Shown here piece after piece: positions 1 through 13,593 of a stretch of 64,000 nucleotides of DNA. A model generated the notes under the pieces. It was not told where the DNA came from, made no database searches, and was given only the letters and a program-made list of their open reading frames with translations. The first letter of the stretch is position 1, and every line of letters starts with the position of its first letter. Where the stretch lies: the NCBI GenBank assembly GCA_036346205.1, contig JARFJB010001970.1, forward strand, positions 306,501-370,500. The letters are read 5' to 3'. The DNA is from Vesta saturnalis (Eukaryota; Arthropoda; Insecta; Coleoptera; Lampyridae). The position numbers were made by a program, and so were the translations under genes.

Positions 1-925
1 ATAAATTCTCTATTACATACCTTCGTTAACAACCTTTTTGATTCACAATTACTGGTCGTGTGTTAATTTTGTTGGTTGATTATTACTAATTAATTTATTC
101 TTGGCTATTATTATTGATATTGACAATAATGAAATGTGAGTGAAACTAACGTGTACATCATTATCAAATAGTACAAGGTTATCTATCTGCATATTTATAT
201 CATGTCATGTTTCAAATTTTACGATTCTATTTGATAGTGATTCTTTTGTCTTAACTTATTCTACATATGTAATTCAATATTTTCCTTTTTTAACTTACAA
301 TTTATCGGTCATCTACAATTTAATTGTGTTTATCTAGCTGTTAGTTCCTACATTTATGAATTTAATTATCTAATGGGACAATTTGGTACTGAGGATGCAA
401 TTATTCAAAAATTCACCCTTACATTTACTTCTGCTTAAACTTATTGTATTTTTTAATTAAAAACTGCTAATATTACTTAAGTTATTGGTATCCGTCCTAA
501 AATTTATACTTGATTGTTTATGTTATATGTGTAACGTCTCAGAAATTAACCTCCTTTTAAATTAACTTCTTTATTTAGAATGATCGGATTATTGAAATAA
601 AAAGTGTGACCTTCATTCTATACACGTGAAGTTAAGGCTATTTTTTCTCATTTTTTTCTAAATTGTATTGTTTACAATCGTGTTTATGATTGTTTACTCT
701 TTTATATAAATTTTGTTTTGTCTGACTAATGTACTTATTATTAAGCTAACTCATGGGAAATTAAGTAAATTGAATAAAAATATCAAACATGTAACAGACT
801 GCGTAATAGCAACAAAATTGTATTACAAAAAATAAAAATTCATGTAGATGAAACATATACCTAACAGAACGTTCAAATACACAAAAAAAATCAAATATCA
901 ACAAACTTAATTTACTCAGAGTAAG
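1..925. other. AT-rich intergenic stretch, no gene seen
   Basis: Very AT-rich DNA with stops in all frames. The one open stretch (140-337) has no recognisable motif or splice context. I see no repeat unit or RNA gene here. Confidence 0.6.
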
Positions 926-2334
926 ACAAAAACCAAGGTATGAAAATCAGAATTACAACAATCAATATATAATTAATTTATCGAATACAAATATACCTAA
1001 TGAAGTATTGAAAATATTATGTTTAGGTCCGAAATTTTCAATTGACTATAACAGTCAAGATATTCCAGTATTCCAAATCATAAAAGACATCGAATACATT
1101 ATTACTAATAACTTTGAAAATGACAAAATTGATCTTTTAAGAGCCAAATGTACGAATACGATCACTAATCACATTTACAAAAGAATACAGGTACCAAATA
1201 AGAAAGAATCGAATTAGATAAATAAACAATTTTACAAAACAAAAATATTCCTAAAAAATAATCAACACCTAACAATTACTAGATCTGATAAAGGTAATAA
1301 TACAGTGATAATAGATAAAGAAATATATGTAAACAAAATGAATGAAGTAGTTAACGATACAGAGATTTACAAGCCGTTAAAACAAGATCCGACGAATAAA
1401 ATACAAGACAAAAATAACATCTTGGTTAAAACACTTTTAAGACTTGACTACATTAACATAGAGGAATCAAAAAGACTTATTAGCCACAATAGTATATCCC
1501 CAAGAATTTATGACCTGTTAAAACACTCAAACAAGATCTTTCAATACGACCGATCATAGCGTGTAATGAGCCCCAACATTCGAATCAGCGAAATTTATCA
1601 CAACTATTTTAAAGAATATACACCATATTTTTAATTATAACATTAAAAATTCATATACTTTAGTAGATAAATTAAATGACAATTATACTAGATAAGTATA
1701 TTTTAATATCGTTAGATGTGACATCTTTATTCACTAATGTCACTTAAGATTTAACGATTAATTTAATAAAACAATACTGCCAGGAAATCTTTAATTTTAC
1801 CAACATGACACTAGAAATATTTACAGAAATTATTACGTCGTTATTCACATCTAGTTATTTTCAATTTAATAAAAAGTTTTATATCCAAACATTTGGAGCA
1901 GCTGTGGGAAACCCAGCGTCTCCAGTATTAGCAAATTTGGTGATTCATGATTTATTAAATACAGTAATACCAAATTTAAGATAGGTATAACTTACCCTTT
2001 TTATTCTGTTATGTGGATGATATCACAACAGCTATTCCAGAAGATATGTATGATGATATAATTAATGTTTTCAATGCATACCATCACAATTTGAAATTCA
2101 CGTGCGAAATTGAAAAAGATGGAGTAATACCCTTTTTAGATGTGTTATTTAAGAAAACAACTAATAATAAAATTATAACGGATATGTACAAAAAGCCGAC
2201 TTCCCCAGACAGAATAATCAATTTTAACTCGATACATCCATTTAGTCAAAAAATTAATGCAATTAAGTCTATAAAAACTAAAATGCTAAAATTAAGTCAT
2301 CCCTCCACACATCAAGATAACTTTAACAGGTGGT
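926..2334 (+). pseudogene. Penelope-like element reverse transcriptase, degraded
   Basis: Broken open frames spell the reverse transcriptase of a Penelope-like retroelement in the expected order. They show LGPKFS near 1024, TRSDKGNNTVI near 1280, a SLDVTSLFTNV block near 1709, FGAAVGNPASPVLANL near 1890, the catalytic CYVDD near 2012, and the KKPTSPDR / HPFSQKINAI region near 2190-2260. Family knowledge: these elements copy RNA into DNA and usually end with a GIY-YIG endonuclease. That domain is missing here, because the sequence changes abruptly to LINE sequence just after 2331. Several frameshifts and stops (for example near 1215, 1557, 1695 and 1983) show it is dead. Assignment to the Penelope class is firm; the exact ends are not. 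Confidence 0.85.
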
Positions 2335-4235
2335 AGGCATGTATACTCCATGCCAGCCGGGGAGGTACCACCACCCTTACCATGAGCTCCTTAATAGGGT
2401 AATAAATTCCGGACGTAAAATCCTGCCCCATTCGGATGTCCGGGAGAACAGGGCGCAAGCGACCTCGGTCATCGAAAGTATCAACTTTCTGATTCACTAC
2501 TGCAACATCCGCGGTATCAGATCTAATGTTAATACTATTCACTAACATCTTGAACAATTACAAGCTGATATTTTGTTTCTATCTGAAACACAAGTCTCCT
2601 CTGAAAGATCCTAGTCACCCGACTTGCAATTTCCTCAATACCACCTTCACTCTAACTTTCGATATATAGGAGGCGTATGTGCCAACATCAAGGACAGAAT
2701 TGCTTGCATGAGGGTTTCTTCCTTAGAAAATAAAAATTTTGACGTGATTTGGTTTAAACATTCTGGTCCTGATTTTGTGAAATTCTACTGTTGCATTTAT
2801 AGGTCTCCTAATCACAGTAACTTTCAAGACTTCTTCGATTACCTTAGTATGAAAGTTTCCATCTTGCGATATCTCAATTGTAGACGATTTCAATGTTCAT
2901 AACTCTAATTGGCTTCAATTTTCATCTACTACAAATCCCGCTGGTCATAGTGCAGAAAAATTTGCTATTTCATGTGGTCTCACACAAATTATTTCTGAAC
3001 CCACAAGAATCCTTGATAACAATAACCATACTCCACATCTTCTAGATCTCTTTCTTACATCAAACCCTCTTGTTTATAAAACTTCCGTTCTTTCACCTTC
3101 GCAAAACCGATAGAACCTTGTGGTGTTTTAAGTCAGCTCGATCGAATGAATCGGTGGACAGTCATGTAGAATACGTTGGTGCTAGAAATATCTGCAAAAG
3201 TGAAATCACTAAAACTGAAAAGTTGCTCGAACAACGAAAATGCAATGAACTAGCTACATCTCCTTTAGGCAGTCGTAAATTTTGGTCTTTAGCTAAAGCC
3301 ATTAGTAAAAACCTTGAAACATCTTCATTTCCCCCCTAGACGTCTATTGACGAATCGGTAGTTGCTGATTCTGTAGACAAAGCCAATGTTTTTGTGGATT
3401 TGTTTGCATCAAACTCGTGTCTCAATGATTCTGGAAAAGATTTGCCCCTAGTCAACTCTTCTTCATACACTATGAAACCAATTCATTTTCGCTACAAGCT
3501 CTTGGAATCGATCATCAGTAGGCTTGATCTCAATAAGGCAATTGGCCCAGACGGTACCCCAGCTATTGTCTTAAGCAAAAGTTCCCCCGAACTAGTACCA
3601 GTCCTATCTAAGCTCTATACGATCTCTATGTCTTCTGGGGAATTCCCTGCATCATGGAAGTTAGCAAATATTCAACCTATTCCCAAAAAAAGCGATAAGA
3701 CCGATACCTCAAACTACCGACCAATTGCCATCACTTCCATTTTGTCTAAAATCATGGAAAAAGTCATCAATCAGCAACTGCTCACGTTTCTTGAAACTAA
3801 CAAACTCCTTAGTGACCACCAATATGGGTTTAGGCAAAGTCGTTTAACAGGCGATCTTCTTTCATATGTGACCCAAGTTTGGAACAATACAGTCGAGCAG
3901 TCCGGTGAAACAGTTGTAGTCGCTTTAGATATCTCGAAGGTATTTGACCTAGTTTGCCATAAGTGTTTACTTTCCAAACTTACCTCGTTTGGGTTAAATG
4001 ATACGCTCATCAACTGGGTTTCTAGTTTTCTTGATAAAAGACGAATACGAGTCGTAATTGATGGTTTTTTCAAAAGAAGTTAGCATTAACGCGGACGTGC
4101 CACAGGGATCCGTTATAGCGCCTACACTTCTTCTGCTGTACATACATGACCGTATTTCTTCAACAACTAACCCCATCCATTGCTTTGCTGATGATAGCAC
4201 TCGTTCCATTAAAAAAAGAATCAAAAATTTAAATT
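2335..4235 (+). pseudogene. LINE (non-LTR retrotransposon) endonuclease and reverse transcriptase, degraded
   Basis: Broken frames carry an apurinic-type endonuclease followed by a LINE reverse transcriptase. Endonuclease marks are CNIRGI near 2500, LFLSET near 2575, YRSPNHSN near 2800, DDFNVHN near 2890 and HLLDLFLTS near 3040. The RT block at 3500-4220 shows LNKAIGPDGTPAIVL, NYRPIAITSILSKIMEK, a QYGFRQSR box, VVALDISKVFD, a VPQGSV box near 4100 and the catalytic FADDS at about 4185. Known role: nicking of the target and target-primed reverse transcription. The motif set resembles CR1/Jockey-like LINEs, but the clade is inferred. Frameshifts near 2610, 2880, 3100 and 4080 disable it. The 3' end may run to about 4380, where AT-rich sequence with several AATAAA strings follows. 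Confidence 0.85.
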
Positions 4236-7200
4236 GAAAACTGACAATTTTTCTTCAACCCTCTATATAAATGAAATAAAACTTTTTAATAAATAAAGCA
4301 TACCTGAGAAAACTTCTCGTTTCTATCTCAATTGATTTAAAAGTTATAAGCGCTTCAAACGTGTCACAATATCCTGGGACACCCTGTATTGCAAGTTCCT
4401 ATTTAATAATTTATTTGTTACAATTTTTGATTTGCTATCTATGATAATTATTTATATACATCATTCTATAATAATAATATACGTCATTCCGGATGTTGTC
4501 TTACAGATAAGTTTCATTGTGTCTATGTCAAAGATAATGTAGGAGTTCATATTTAATATTTGATATAATTCTTTATGATTTTACTAGTTATTTGTTAGTG
4601 AAAATGTAGATATCAGAAATTATTTATTTAGATCATACCCGATGTCTCTTTACTATTACCAAACATTATTTCAGTATTAATAGATATATTGTATTGATTT
4701 TTTAATTTTAATTTCCTACATCTTTCCGCGCCGCTGACGACAACCATGAATTGGCACGTCCCTCTTTACTGTTTTAATTTTACAATTGAAATGATATTAT
4801 TTATTACCAAATTCATTATATTATTTTACTAATAAATGCATTCACGTTATTTTGGTGTTAATAAATATGCTATATTAATTTTCTAATTCCAATTTCTAAC
4901 CGCGTCGCCGACGTTACAACAAGCTTTAATTTAGAAATAATGCTTATTATTATATACCACATAAGTATTTGTAGCACAGAGGTAACCATCAAGTTTACCA
5001 TAACAACTTTCCGGAGTTCCAATCTCGCACAGTACAGAAAATTTTTTCAGGGTTTATACATCCACCGGAAATAGGCGCATCAACGTCTTCAACGTCACTG
5101 TCGAGAAGAAGAGGCGATGAACCTACCAGATACCGGAACAAGCCAGTTTCTGCATTAAAGAACGCTCGAAGCAGCTTTCGCTGCCAATAATGCCAACATG
5201 ATCCTTTTCGCACGCTCAACGCAACATCTTACTCCCTACAAGATGGCAGCTCACGTCTACCATTGGCGGCTATCTACTGGGTCATGATCCTTGCACCACG
5301 CCTAGTATGTTAGGTGCGAACTATTGCACCTTATTGGTATACAGCTACTTTAGTGGGGCGAAGATTAACTGTTCGACCATGTATCTCATTGGTCCAACCT
5401 CACAGCAAACTTTCGGAGGAAGCGGGGCTTAAGTGCCAATCCATGCCGTTGATTGGTGTGACGTCACTTCCTGCGTCAGACCATAGATTGCTGTACTACT
5501 CACGTGGTGAACGTTTAAAAGGCAGGTAAGGATATTAAAATTTGTGTAACATCAATCCACTCCAATGCGAATATACAATAGATATTGTAATGATCCTAAC
5601 ATTCATCACCTATTAATTATCCAATCCTAGTACAGAAATTCCTAAAACTCCTTTCCTATTTATTTCCTTAAACTGAATGTAGCATTGTTTATAAATCCTA
5701 TCAGTTTTCCACTACTTTTCCCTGTCCTAGTAAATGCTCTATAAACATCCGCGCTCACCTTCACTCATCCTATTCTATTTCAATTTGAACCTGATTCAAC
5801 TTGGTATAGAAATCCTAACCAGTAAATACCAAATTACACGCCTGTTCATTATAACTTACCTGTCATTAATTCCATTCTATCCTGCCCGACATATTTCCTA
5901 ATCTCTCGATATCCTAGTACCAGTTCAAAATAATTCTCCAGAAAAGTAAGTAGCTATTTGCACTTTCTCGGTGTTTGTACTACCAGGAGTAGTAAGTAGT
6001 TACCTAGTAATATGGTTCTACTACTGGTGGCTGCGGCCCCAAGAAGTAAGGCTACTTTACGAAGCCCCTTTCCTGTCTAATTCCTAATATCCGAGAAACA
6101 ATCTCAGATCTGCCCTATCGGTGTATGTACCTCGAAGGATAGATATAGATTGTTAATAAAATTGCTTTATTAATGGTGGTTTCGACCCCAATTATAAGGT
6201 AATCCTATACTGTGATATCCCTATAAGGGTGTATAGAAATTATTAAATATCCATTTAATCCAGATTCTCAATACAATAATCATACCGTTACCAGCTTAGT
6301 ATAAATCATATCCCTATAATTTTCCCCATTACCCTTGCATAAACCTAATTCCTATCTAACATCTGTTCGGGTTACTACCACGAAGGGTGTATAGAAATTA
6401 TTAAATATCCATTTAATCCGGATTCTCAAAATAAAACCTATACCGTCATCAGACCCTTATCTAAATACCACTTACCCCTATATCCTCTCTCTGTTACACA
6501 CCCTCTTGAACTCTTGCCCGAACTCCTACCACCTGATATCGAAACAAAATTATCCACTCACATGGTCCTGTAATTCCAAGATAACATCCCAGGGTAAACT
6601 TCACAATAATTCTGTTTAATCTAACCCCAGTACTAATTATTAAACATAATTTAGTACACCATATTTCCATTTCACATGATTTAAACTTTATATTAAAATT
6701 TCTCCATTTAGTTACCCAATTAATCATAATACACCAGAACGGTTAAATAAATCACATTGTATTATACATAGTCCATTTAGTACAATTGTGTGCAATCTAT
6801 TTTAAGAATATCTATTAAAAATTAATTCTCTTTCCAAACATACAAAATTTTACAATATAACACTAACAAACAGCTGATTTCCCATCAACGTCAAACAATT
6901 ATATTTACTTGATTCACACCCCTTAGGTCACCGAGATTTCACCCCTATATTAATGATTACTAACCAATTCATCAAAATAAAGGAAAAATGAATGATAAGA
7001 TCAATATCTTACCTGATTGGAGTTATTCCACTTTCATAAAAAACCACTCGGTCCATTCATTTTCACCCCACTAGTAACCCAACCGACAGTCATCATTGCT
7101 AATTAATTAATATAACACTTAATAAAAGAAAAACCGCGGAAAATAACAGGCACCTGCTTAATGACATTTGTTACAGCTTGTGACCAAAACCGAAGCCAGA

Positions 7201-7650
7201 TCCCGACGTCCAATCTCAAACTACCGAAAGGAGATTAATTATACCAGAATAATTATTCGTTTTTTTTTTGTCATTAAAAGTATTATATTTTTGTTTAATC
7301 CATAAACTATATTCTTAATACATTGTGTTATTTGATTCTAAATCCAGGAAACCCAACACGCATTGGAGTGTTGAAGATTGCAAATTGAACCTCCCCTGTG
7401 ATCCGAGAGCTAGCAAACCAGGGCAATTAATAAATCAATTATCGTACACTCGTTTAGGGTGTTACAATACTACTTGGGTTACGACTTTCGTAAATAAGAC
7501 AAGGTGTTGTAGATACCTTATCGTCCGTTGAACATTGTAATAGTTAGATTAGCTGAATTTCGTTCTTTAAATAAAACAGTTCTATAAATTAAATATTTTA
7601 ATACCTGTAAAGTAAGTTACTATCGTAAGGATAATAAATTAGATGTCTAC
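4236..7650. other. No recognised gene; repeat-derived or intergenic sequence
   Basis: I find no protein family here. The stretch 4980-5520 is GC-richer than its surroundings and holds a TGACGTCA palindrome at 5459-5466. It could be the end of an unrecognised transposon, but I see no matching partner end. A duplicated block lies at 6227-6455. The rest is AT-rich and closed in all frames. Confidence 0.5.
6227..6455 (+). repeat. Direct duplication of a block of about 60 bp
   Basis: The string beginning GGGTGTATAGAAATTATTAA at 6227 recurs at about 6385, and the match continues through ATATCCATTTAATCC and GATTCTCAA in both copies. After the shared core, related CATACCGTTACCAG and TATACCGTCATCAG strings follow. 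The offset is about 158 bp, so this is a spaced direct repeat. Confidence 0.75.
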
Positions 7651-7653
7651 ATG

Positions 7654-7842
7654 TTATCGGCATTGGGACCTATGCGCGGGAGCAATCGTTAGTGCTTGGA
7701 TAGGATCGGCTACCTTCGGGACTCGAGGAGTGGGAGTCGCCGAAACAGTCTTCGATGCCTCGTGCCGCAACATTTTACCTATATGGAAGAACGCCTTGAA
7801 AGGGTAAACAGCAGTTCCTTGTTGAAGTCCCAAAACATTCAC
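7654..7842. other. GC-rich island, open in both directions, unidentified
   Basis: This stretch of about 190 bp is markedly GC-richer than the AT-rich DNA on both sides. The minus strand is open for 62 codons. One plus frame (around WDLCAGAIVSAWIGSATFG) is also open for about 47 codons. I recognise no domain in either direction. It could be a decayed exon, a fragment of a transposon, or unrelated GC-rich sequence. The coding strand cannot be decided from sequence alone. Confidence 0.3.
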
Positions 7843-8194
7843 CTTCCGCGTTTTATTTATAAACGAATAATTTAAAGTACTAAGCGACTTCCAGCTATCA
7901 CTAACAAAGAAATTATTTTCTGGACTTCCCAGTTATGTAACCACAATAATAGCATTTCACTATTCAAGTACATCTAAGGTGTTTGGAAACCCTCACATTA
8001 GCTTATAACGTGAAAGCTGCACTGTCGTTGAAAAAGGAAATGCGATGTTCTCGTTATTTGCGCGTGGCCCAACTAATTAAATTACATTTACTCTTAAAAG
8101 CAGATTTGTTTGTTTGTCACATCGTCCAGTGGTGTATTTTTGAACTAGTGAATGTTTTCTGTAATAGAAGCCAATCGTGGGCGTGGCTCTCCTC

Positions 8195-8790
8195 TCCTTC
8201 AACTCTTTGGTCTCACTCGTCTGTAACGTCTCTTTCGCGTCCCTCGTCTCCCTCGTTTCCCTCGCATCTCACGCCTCTATCGCCTCTCTCGTCTATCTTG
8301 TCTGTCTCGTCTCCCCCGTCTCCCTCGTCTCTCTCGTCTTCTCGCCTTTCTCGTCTCTCTCGTCTCTCTCGTCTCTCTCGTCTCTCTCGTCTCTCTCGTC
8401 TCTCGTCTCTCTCTAGTCCCTCTCTCGTCTCTCTCTCGTCTCTCTCTCGTCTCTCTCTCGTCTCTCTCGTCTCTCTCGTCTCTCTCTCGTCTCTCTCTCG
8501 TCTCTCTCGTCTCTCTCTCTCTCTCTCGTCTCTCTCGTCTCTCTCTCGTGTCTCTCTCGTCTCTCTCGTCTCTCTAGTCTCTCTCGTCTCTCTCGTCTCT
8601 CTCGTCTCTCTCGTCTCTCTCGTCTCTCTCGTCTCTCTCGTCTCTCTCGCCTCTCTCGTCTCTCTCGTCTCTCGTCTCTCTCGTCTCTCGTCTCTCTCGT
8701 CTCTCTCGTCTCTCTCGTCTCTCTCGTCTCTCTCGTCTCTCTCGTCTCTCTCGTCTCTCTCGTCTCTCTCGTCACTCAGACTCTTTCGTC
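8195..8790 (+). repeat. CTCTCTCGT minisatellite array
   Basis: About 600 bp are built from a 9-base unit CTCTCTCGT, with 7- and 11-base variants, often interleaved as CGTCTCTCT. The region lacks stop codons, so long frames appear on both strands (a Leu-Ser-Arg or Ser-Leu-Val run on plus, Arg-Glu-Thr on minus). These are by-products of the repeat, not proteins. Every unit carries a CpG. Confidence 0.95.
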
Positions 8791-8831
8791 TCTTGTCTTG
8801 TGTGTATAGGTATAAACGGTGCTTAATTTAG

Positions 8832-11800
8832 CCCGATGTGTTAGCAGCCCATCAGTGTGCCCGAGGTAGTTGAATTCTAAACAATTCGATGGTGTGGTCC
8901 CTTTTATAAATTTTATGTTTTCACCGGTACACATTTAGTAAATTATACATGTTCCTATTTAATATGTTTGAATTTTAATAGAACGCAAAAAGTATTGAAG
9001 ATTACTCAATAAGCTAATTTGTAGTAAATAAAAAAATTGCAAGATTTTTCAAATTGAAATAATACAGTTTTGTTTCCATAAGCAACTAATAATTATGTTA
9101 GGAGTTTTCTAAACAGGACAACATCATCATTATGTGCTTAAAAATAGACTTATCCTTTTACATATAAACCACATTTTTGTTATAGAGGGTACGATTATTT
9201 TTCAGGATGATAGGTTTCTAACAAAATTGAACAAATATTAAATGAATAGCTTTCATGAGATTGGTTCAATATATTTGGAATAAGTATGCAGAGATGACTA
9301 AGGACTTAATTAAAGCATTATTTTCGTCGGGAAGAAATGGGAATATAACTTCATTTGTTTGTCGGACTGATTATATATAGGAATTCTCTTTCAGTAAGGG
9401 CTTGCATGTCTGTATGGATGGAGGTGGCTGTGGAAATGATATATCACTCGCTGCGCCACTTGCACCTTTATTTCTACATTTTAGTCACATTACATGTTAA
9501 CTTTCTTCTTTTGGAAATCCATCATTAAAAATTATATATCTTATTTTTAAAATTGCATTATTGCACATTAATGCAGGTTGTGGAAAAAAATATTTTCCGA
9601 TTTATGTCATCAGTTACGATTACTGGTTCTTGAATTGGATTTGTTTTTGAGTGAAATGAAAATCGTAGTTATATGCACATATACCTACAGTTAGGCAGTG
9701 TTTCAAAGTGTTGCTCTTGGGAGCCGAGAATAAATTATCAGCAGCATGTCAGTTCTTCATTTCAGGGCAAAATTAAATTTAACAATTCTCTACAGCGCTC
9801 TCAAATCACCCTTATACACTAGAACCTTTCCTATGTTTTACTATAAGAATTGATAGTAAAGTGTCTAGTTTAAGCTATAAAACAAAACTTGCTTGCAAAT
9901 CTACAGAATACATCGTTTTGTCTGTTCAAAAGGCCTAGCTTGTAATAATTTGAAATTCGATGTCATCGTTCAATTATGCACATTCGAGTAGACCAAACTA
10001 AACAACCTTACATTTTACATAATATTTACAAAAATATATGATAATTTACTTCTATTTTTTTATGCGTACACTTTGTGATTATGTTCACATGAAGGAAACT
10101 TACAAATTTATTACGCTTACAAGTGCTATGCAGCGAGATTTAAGTGAAAATGTGACCACATGTAATTGAAGTGCAACGTTATTAGACCAATTATACGGCA
10201 GCACATGGTTAGCAGATACATGGTCGATTAATAGTGCCAATAGTTGAAATAAAGTTTGTCAACGTTGTAGTAAAACGACGGTATAAATGTAATGACGTAT
10301 GTAGGAAAGGTCGTTGATGGACTCTTAGTTATTACAAAGCTGGAGCAACCCACGTAATTAATTGACTACAGCATAATAATACCACCAATTAAAACGTATA
10401 CCTAGTAACTTTTCCCTTTTTAGGAATTGGAAGCGTGATTCGATGTCACTTTATGATAATGCAGCGCGCAATTACAACCACTTAACATTTCTTTTATATT
10501 CGTGCTTTTTGTTATTTCATTTTTATAATTTACGCAAGGTTTAAAGAAATATCGAATGTTTCCATAAGAAAAACACGCTCTTTAGGTCAATATAAGAAAG
10601 TCAAGGAGGTCTAACCATAATGATTTGTACATTTAGATCAAATTAGAATTTGTCAGAATAGTTTGAAAAACCATTCTAGTGAGACGATAATAAAAGAAGT
10701 GTATGAACTAGAAAATGTACAATAATCATTTATTTAATAGCACGTTAGATTATATTCCAATTTAATTTGGGTTGTTTAATGAATATTAAACGTAAACAGG
10801 CCGAATCACGTGCCTTGTAACTATTTTTTAATTTTAGCTTCCAGTTATTACCGTTATATGGCGTTAATGTAAAGTAGAATTTATATATTTATGTCATTAT
10901 ACTAATATCAATGTAGGAAGAAGTAAATATAGGTATATAACAATGAGTCAAATAATTACTTATCCCTACAAAATAAAAAATATGCAAGAGTCAATGGAGT
11001 AACATCGAAGTATTACTTAGGGTGAAATTATTATGTATAGTTGCTATAAATTTTACTATAAATTATGTATCTGGAGTAGAATACGCTAAATCAAATTACA
11101 CGCCTTACAGGTTTCCTCGATTTTTCAACGTGCTGAAAGATACATGTTAAGTACAATATGATAGTGAATAAATTTTTCTTTCAAACCTATCGCAATACCA
11201 CTTTTCATATAGTAATATTAAGAAATGGTAACACCTATAAAGGAAGTAGCTTGTATATTTAATATTTTCGACGAACTGTTAGGCGACTAGGATATTATTG
11301 ACAATTCTGATGAATGCAAGGAAGTGGCAAATTCTATGATTCTCAAGACTCTCCTTTACAAATAGTTTTAGCAATGCTGTTTTGACTATTTTTGTACAAA
11401 CTAATATATAATTTATGACAAACCTGATTAAATCAAAATTTTGCCTTCAACAATGCCAGTTTTTGTCAATTTCGGTTAAGATAACAAATAATACTTACCT
11501 TCATTTATTGAAAGTACACATAGTATAGAATAATTAATAATTAATTAAGAATAATTTAAGGAAAAATGTTTCCCGTAGTAGTATTAATTATAATTTTGTG
11601 TAAAAGACCTATTATGAGTGGCTCTTAATATATGATCGACATCCGGTAGAAAATTTTACGGCCTTGCGACATTCAGAAAAAAAAATCTGAATACAAACAG
11701 GTATGAAAACTTTTAAGAAAATAACAATCAAACTTTTAGATTTTATCACGTAAATCAACCAATTATTTTTAAAGACTATTTTTCAACAATACAATAACTG

Positions 11801-12014
11801 TGTTATTTGAATAAAAAGTTATATCTTATCATTCTCATTTCATATATTTAAATATGCTTAAATTATCTATTCTTTGTGTCCTGTGAATACTTTTGTTTTT
11901 TTTGCATAATGTTGTATTAGCTTTAAATGTACCGTTCAATTAAAGTAGTACTAAACTGTATTTCACTTAGACCACACAGCTAACATATCGGAAAGTGTGA
12001 AACGCCCCAAAGAA
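8832..12014. other. AT-rich region upstream of the SLC17 gene
   Basis: About 3.2 kb without a recognisable coding region, closed by frequent stops in all frames. It would contain the promoter of the transporter gene that starts at 12015, but I see no clear TATA box or initiator that would fix a transcription start. Confidence 0.5.
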
Positions 12015-13135
12015 ATGTCACATCAACAATTTATTGGTAAGTGCTAAGAAACAAAATATATTTATTATATCTAAACATTTTGGTAAATTATATAGAAAAG
12101 ATACCAGCACGATTAATTTTGTATCTTCTTTCATTATCATGCATAATAATAACGTACTCAATGCGTACAGTACTACCCCTCACTATACTTGCGATGGTTA
12201 AGAACTCTAATGTCAGCGACATTGTAGAAAACAAAACCCAGAAGTTATGTTCCTCGAATGAAAATGTTACTGCAAAACCTATCGTAAGAAACGTTACTGT
12301 ATATTCCTTTACGTGTTAGATATGTATCAAACTTTTAGGATTATGGGGGTACACTAGAATGGTCTTTTGACGAACAATATTACGTTTTGACTGCTTTCTT
12401 CTGGACGTATATGCTATTACAAATATTTGGTGCTGTAGCAGCGCACAAGTATGGTTCAAGGAAGGTCGTTGGTTTATGTATATTAACGGCGTCTCTATCT
12501 TGTATGTGCAAACCTTTTGGAAGTGAAGTGCATTTTGGAGTTGCCGTTTTTCTTCAACTTTTGCACGGAGTTGCACATGTATGTCAATTAGTTAGTATCT
12601 TCCAAACAAATTTATTATTTCTCATAGGGTATGGTTTGGCCCGCTTTGGCTTCAATGACAAGTTGGTGGATTCCAATGCAAGAAAAAGCTAGATATATTA
12701 CATGTTTTCAAGGCGTGGCGATTGGTACAGGATTGTCACAGTTAACATCTGGTTATATTATTGCCTATCTTAGCTGGAAATACGCTTTTTACTTACCTGG
12801 AATTTTGGGTACAACTTTCTAATTTTTAATTTAATTTTATTCTTATCAAAATTTTTTGTACAGGGTTGATATGGTGCGTAATGTGGTATTTCTTAGCTTT
12901 TGATAAACCCGAATTACATCCGCGAATTTCTCTAGACGAATTAAATTATATCAAAGAAAATAGAGAACAAAAAATGCATTTATGCAAACAAAGATTACCA
13001 TGGAAGTCAATGATTTTTTCCCTTCCACTCTGGTCAATTGGAATTGCTTCATTTGGAAGAATGTGGGTTCAGTCAACGATTTCAGTGTATGGTCCAAGAT
13101 ATTTAAAAACTGTCTTAGGATTAGAAGTGCAATTG
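12015..13135 (+). CDS. SLC17-family MFS anion transporter, exons 1-5
   Basis: This is the 5' half of a sodium/phosphate-cotransporter-type (SLC17) membrane protein; the 3' half is at 28895-29614. Exons by GT-AG and frame: 12015-12036, 12096-12283, 12339-12578, 12628-12808, 12864-13135. Start ATG is at 12015; the first exon is only 22 bases. Visible features: KIPARL before TM1, the TM1 arginine in SMRTVLPLTILAMV, three N-glycosylation sequons (NVS, NKT, NVT) in the first outer loop as in SLC17 proteins, and a GMVWPALASMTSWWIPMQEK segment matching the family's TM4 signature. The whole coding sequence is 489 codons including stop, normal for the family, with no break. Family role: 12-TM transport of organic or inorganic anions across plasma or vesicle membranes. 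The substrate cannot be told. Confidence 0.93.
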
Positions 13136-13593
13136 GTAAGAGAAATTAATTAAATGTTACCTTAAAGTTACATAAAATAAATTAGATAAGGGCAACAAAA
13201 AAAGTAAATTTGATTATTCAACATTCGTTCTCAGTTCTATTTCATATCAGGTTCGTGGAACTGCATTTTTATATTTGTATAAATTTTTATACTCTCTGTA
13301 TAATTTAAAAAAATTGATTCAGCTGGTTCGTAGATTATTTAGAAACTGAAACATGAAATGTTGAAATACATACAGATTACACATAAATTACAATATACCT
13401 ATATGTAATTCTAATGTGGGCATTATCGAATTCTCTTAAATACAAACGTTGATTGAATAAAACAAAAGGTTTTCTCAAATTTACAGCTGCCATATGATTT
13501 ACTCATTAGCTTCTTACCTAAGTAATATTTCGTGGAGCTCATTTGTAAACGTTATTTTTTTTATAAATTATTATTAATTTTATTAAATACATA

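Noticed and set aside
7983..8831. Ser/Leu/Arg-rich frame of 282 codons and an Arg-Glu-Thr frame on the other strand
   Set aside because: Most of the length is the CTCTCTCGT array; the flanking codons show no family.
13486..13535. Possible extra transporter exon reading LPYDLLISFLPK after an acceptor-like ACAG
   Set aside because: No GT donor follows and a stop comes at once; exons 5 and 6 already join in frame at the conserved site.
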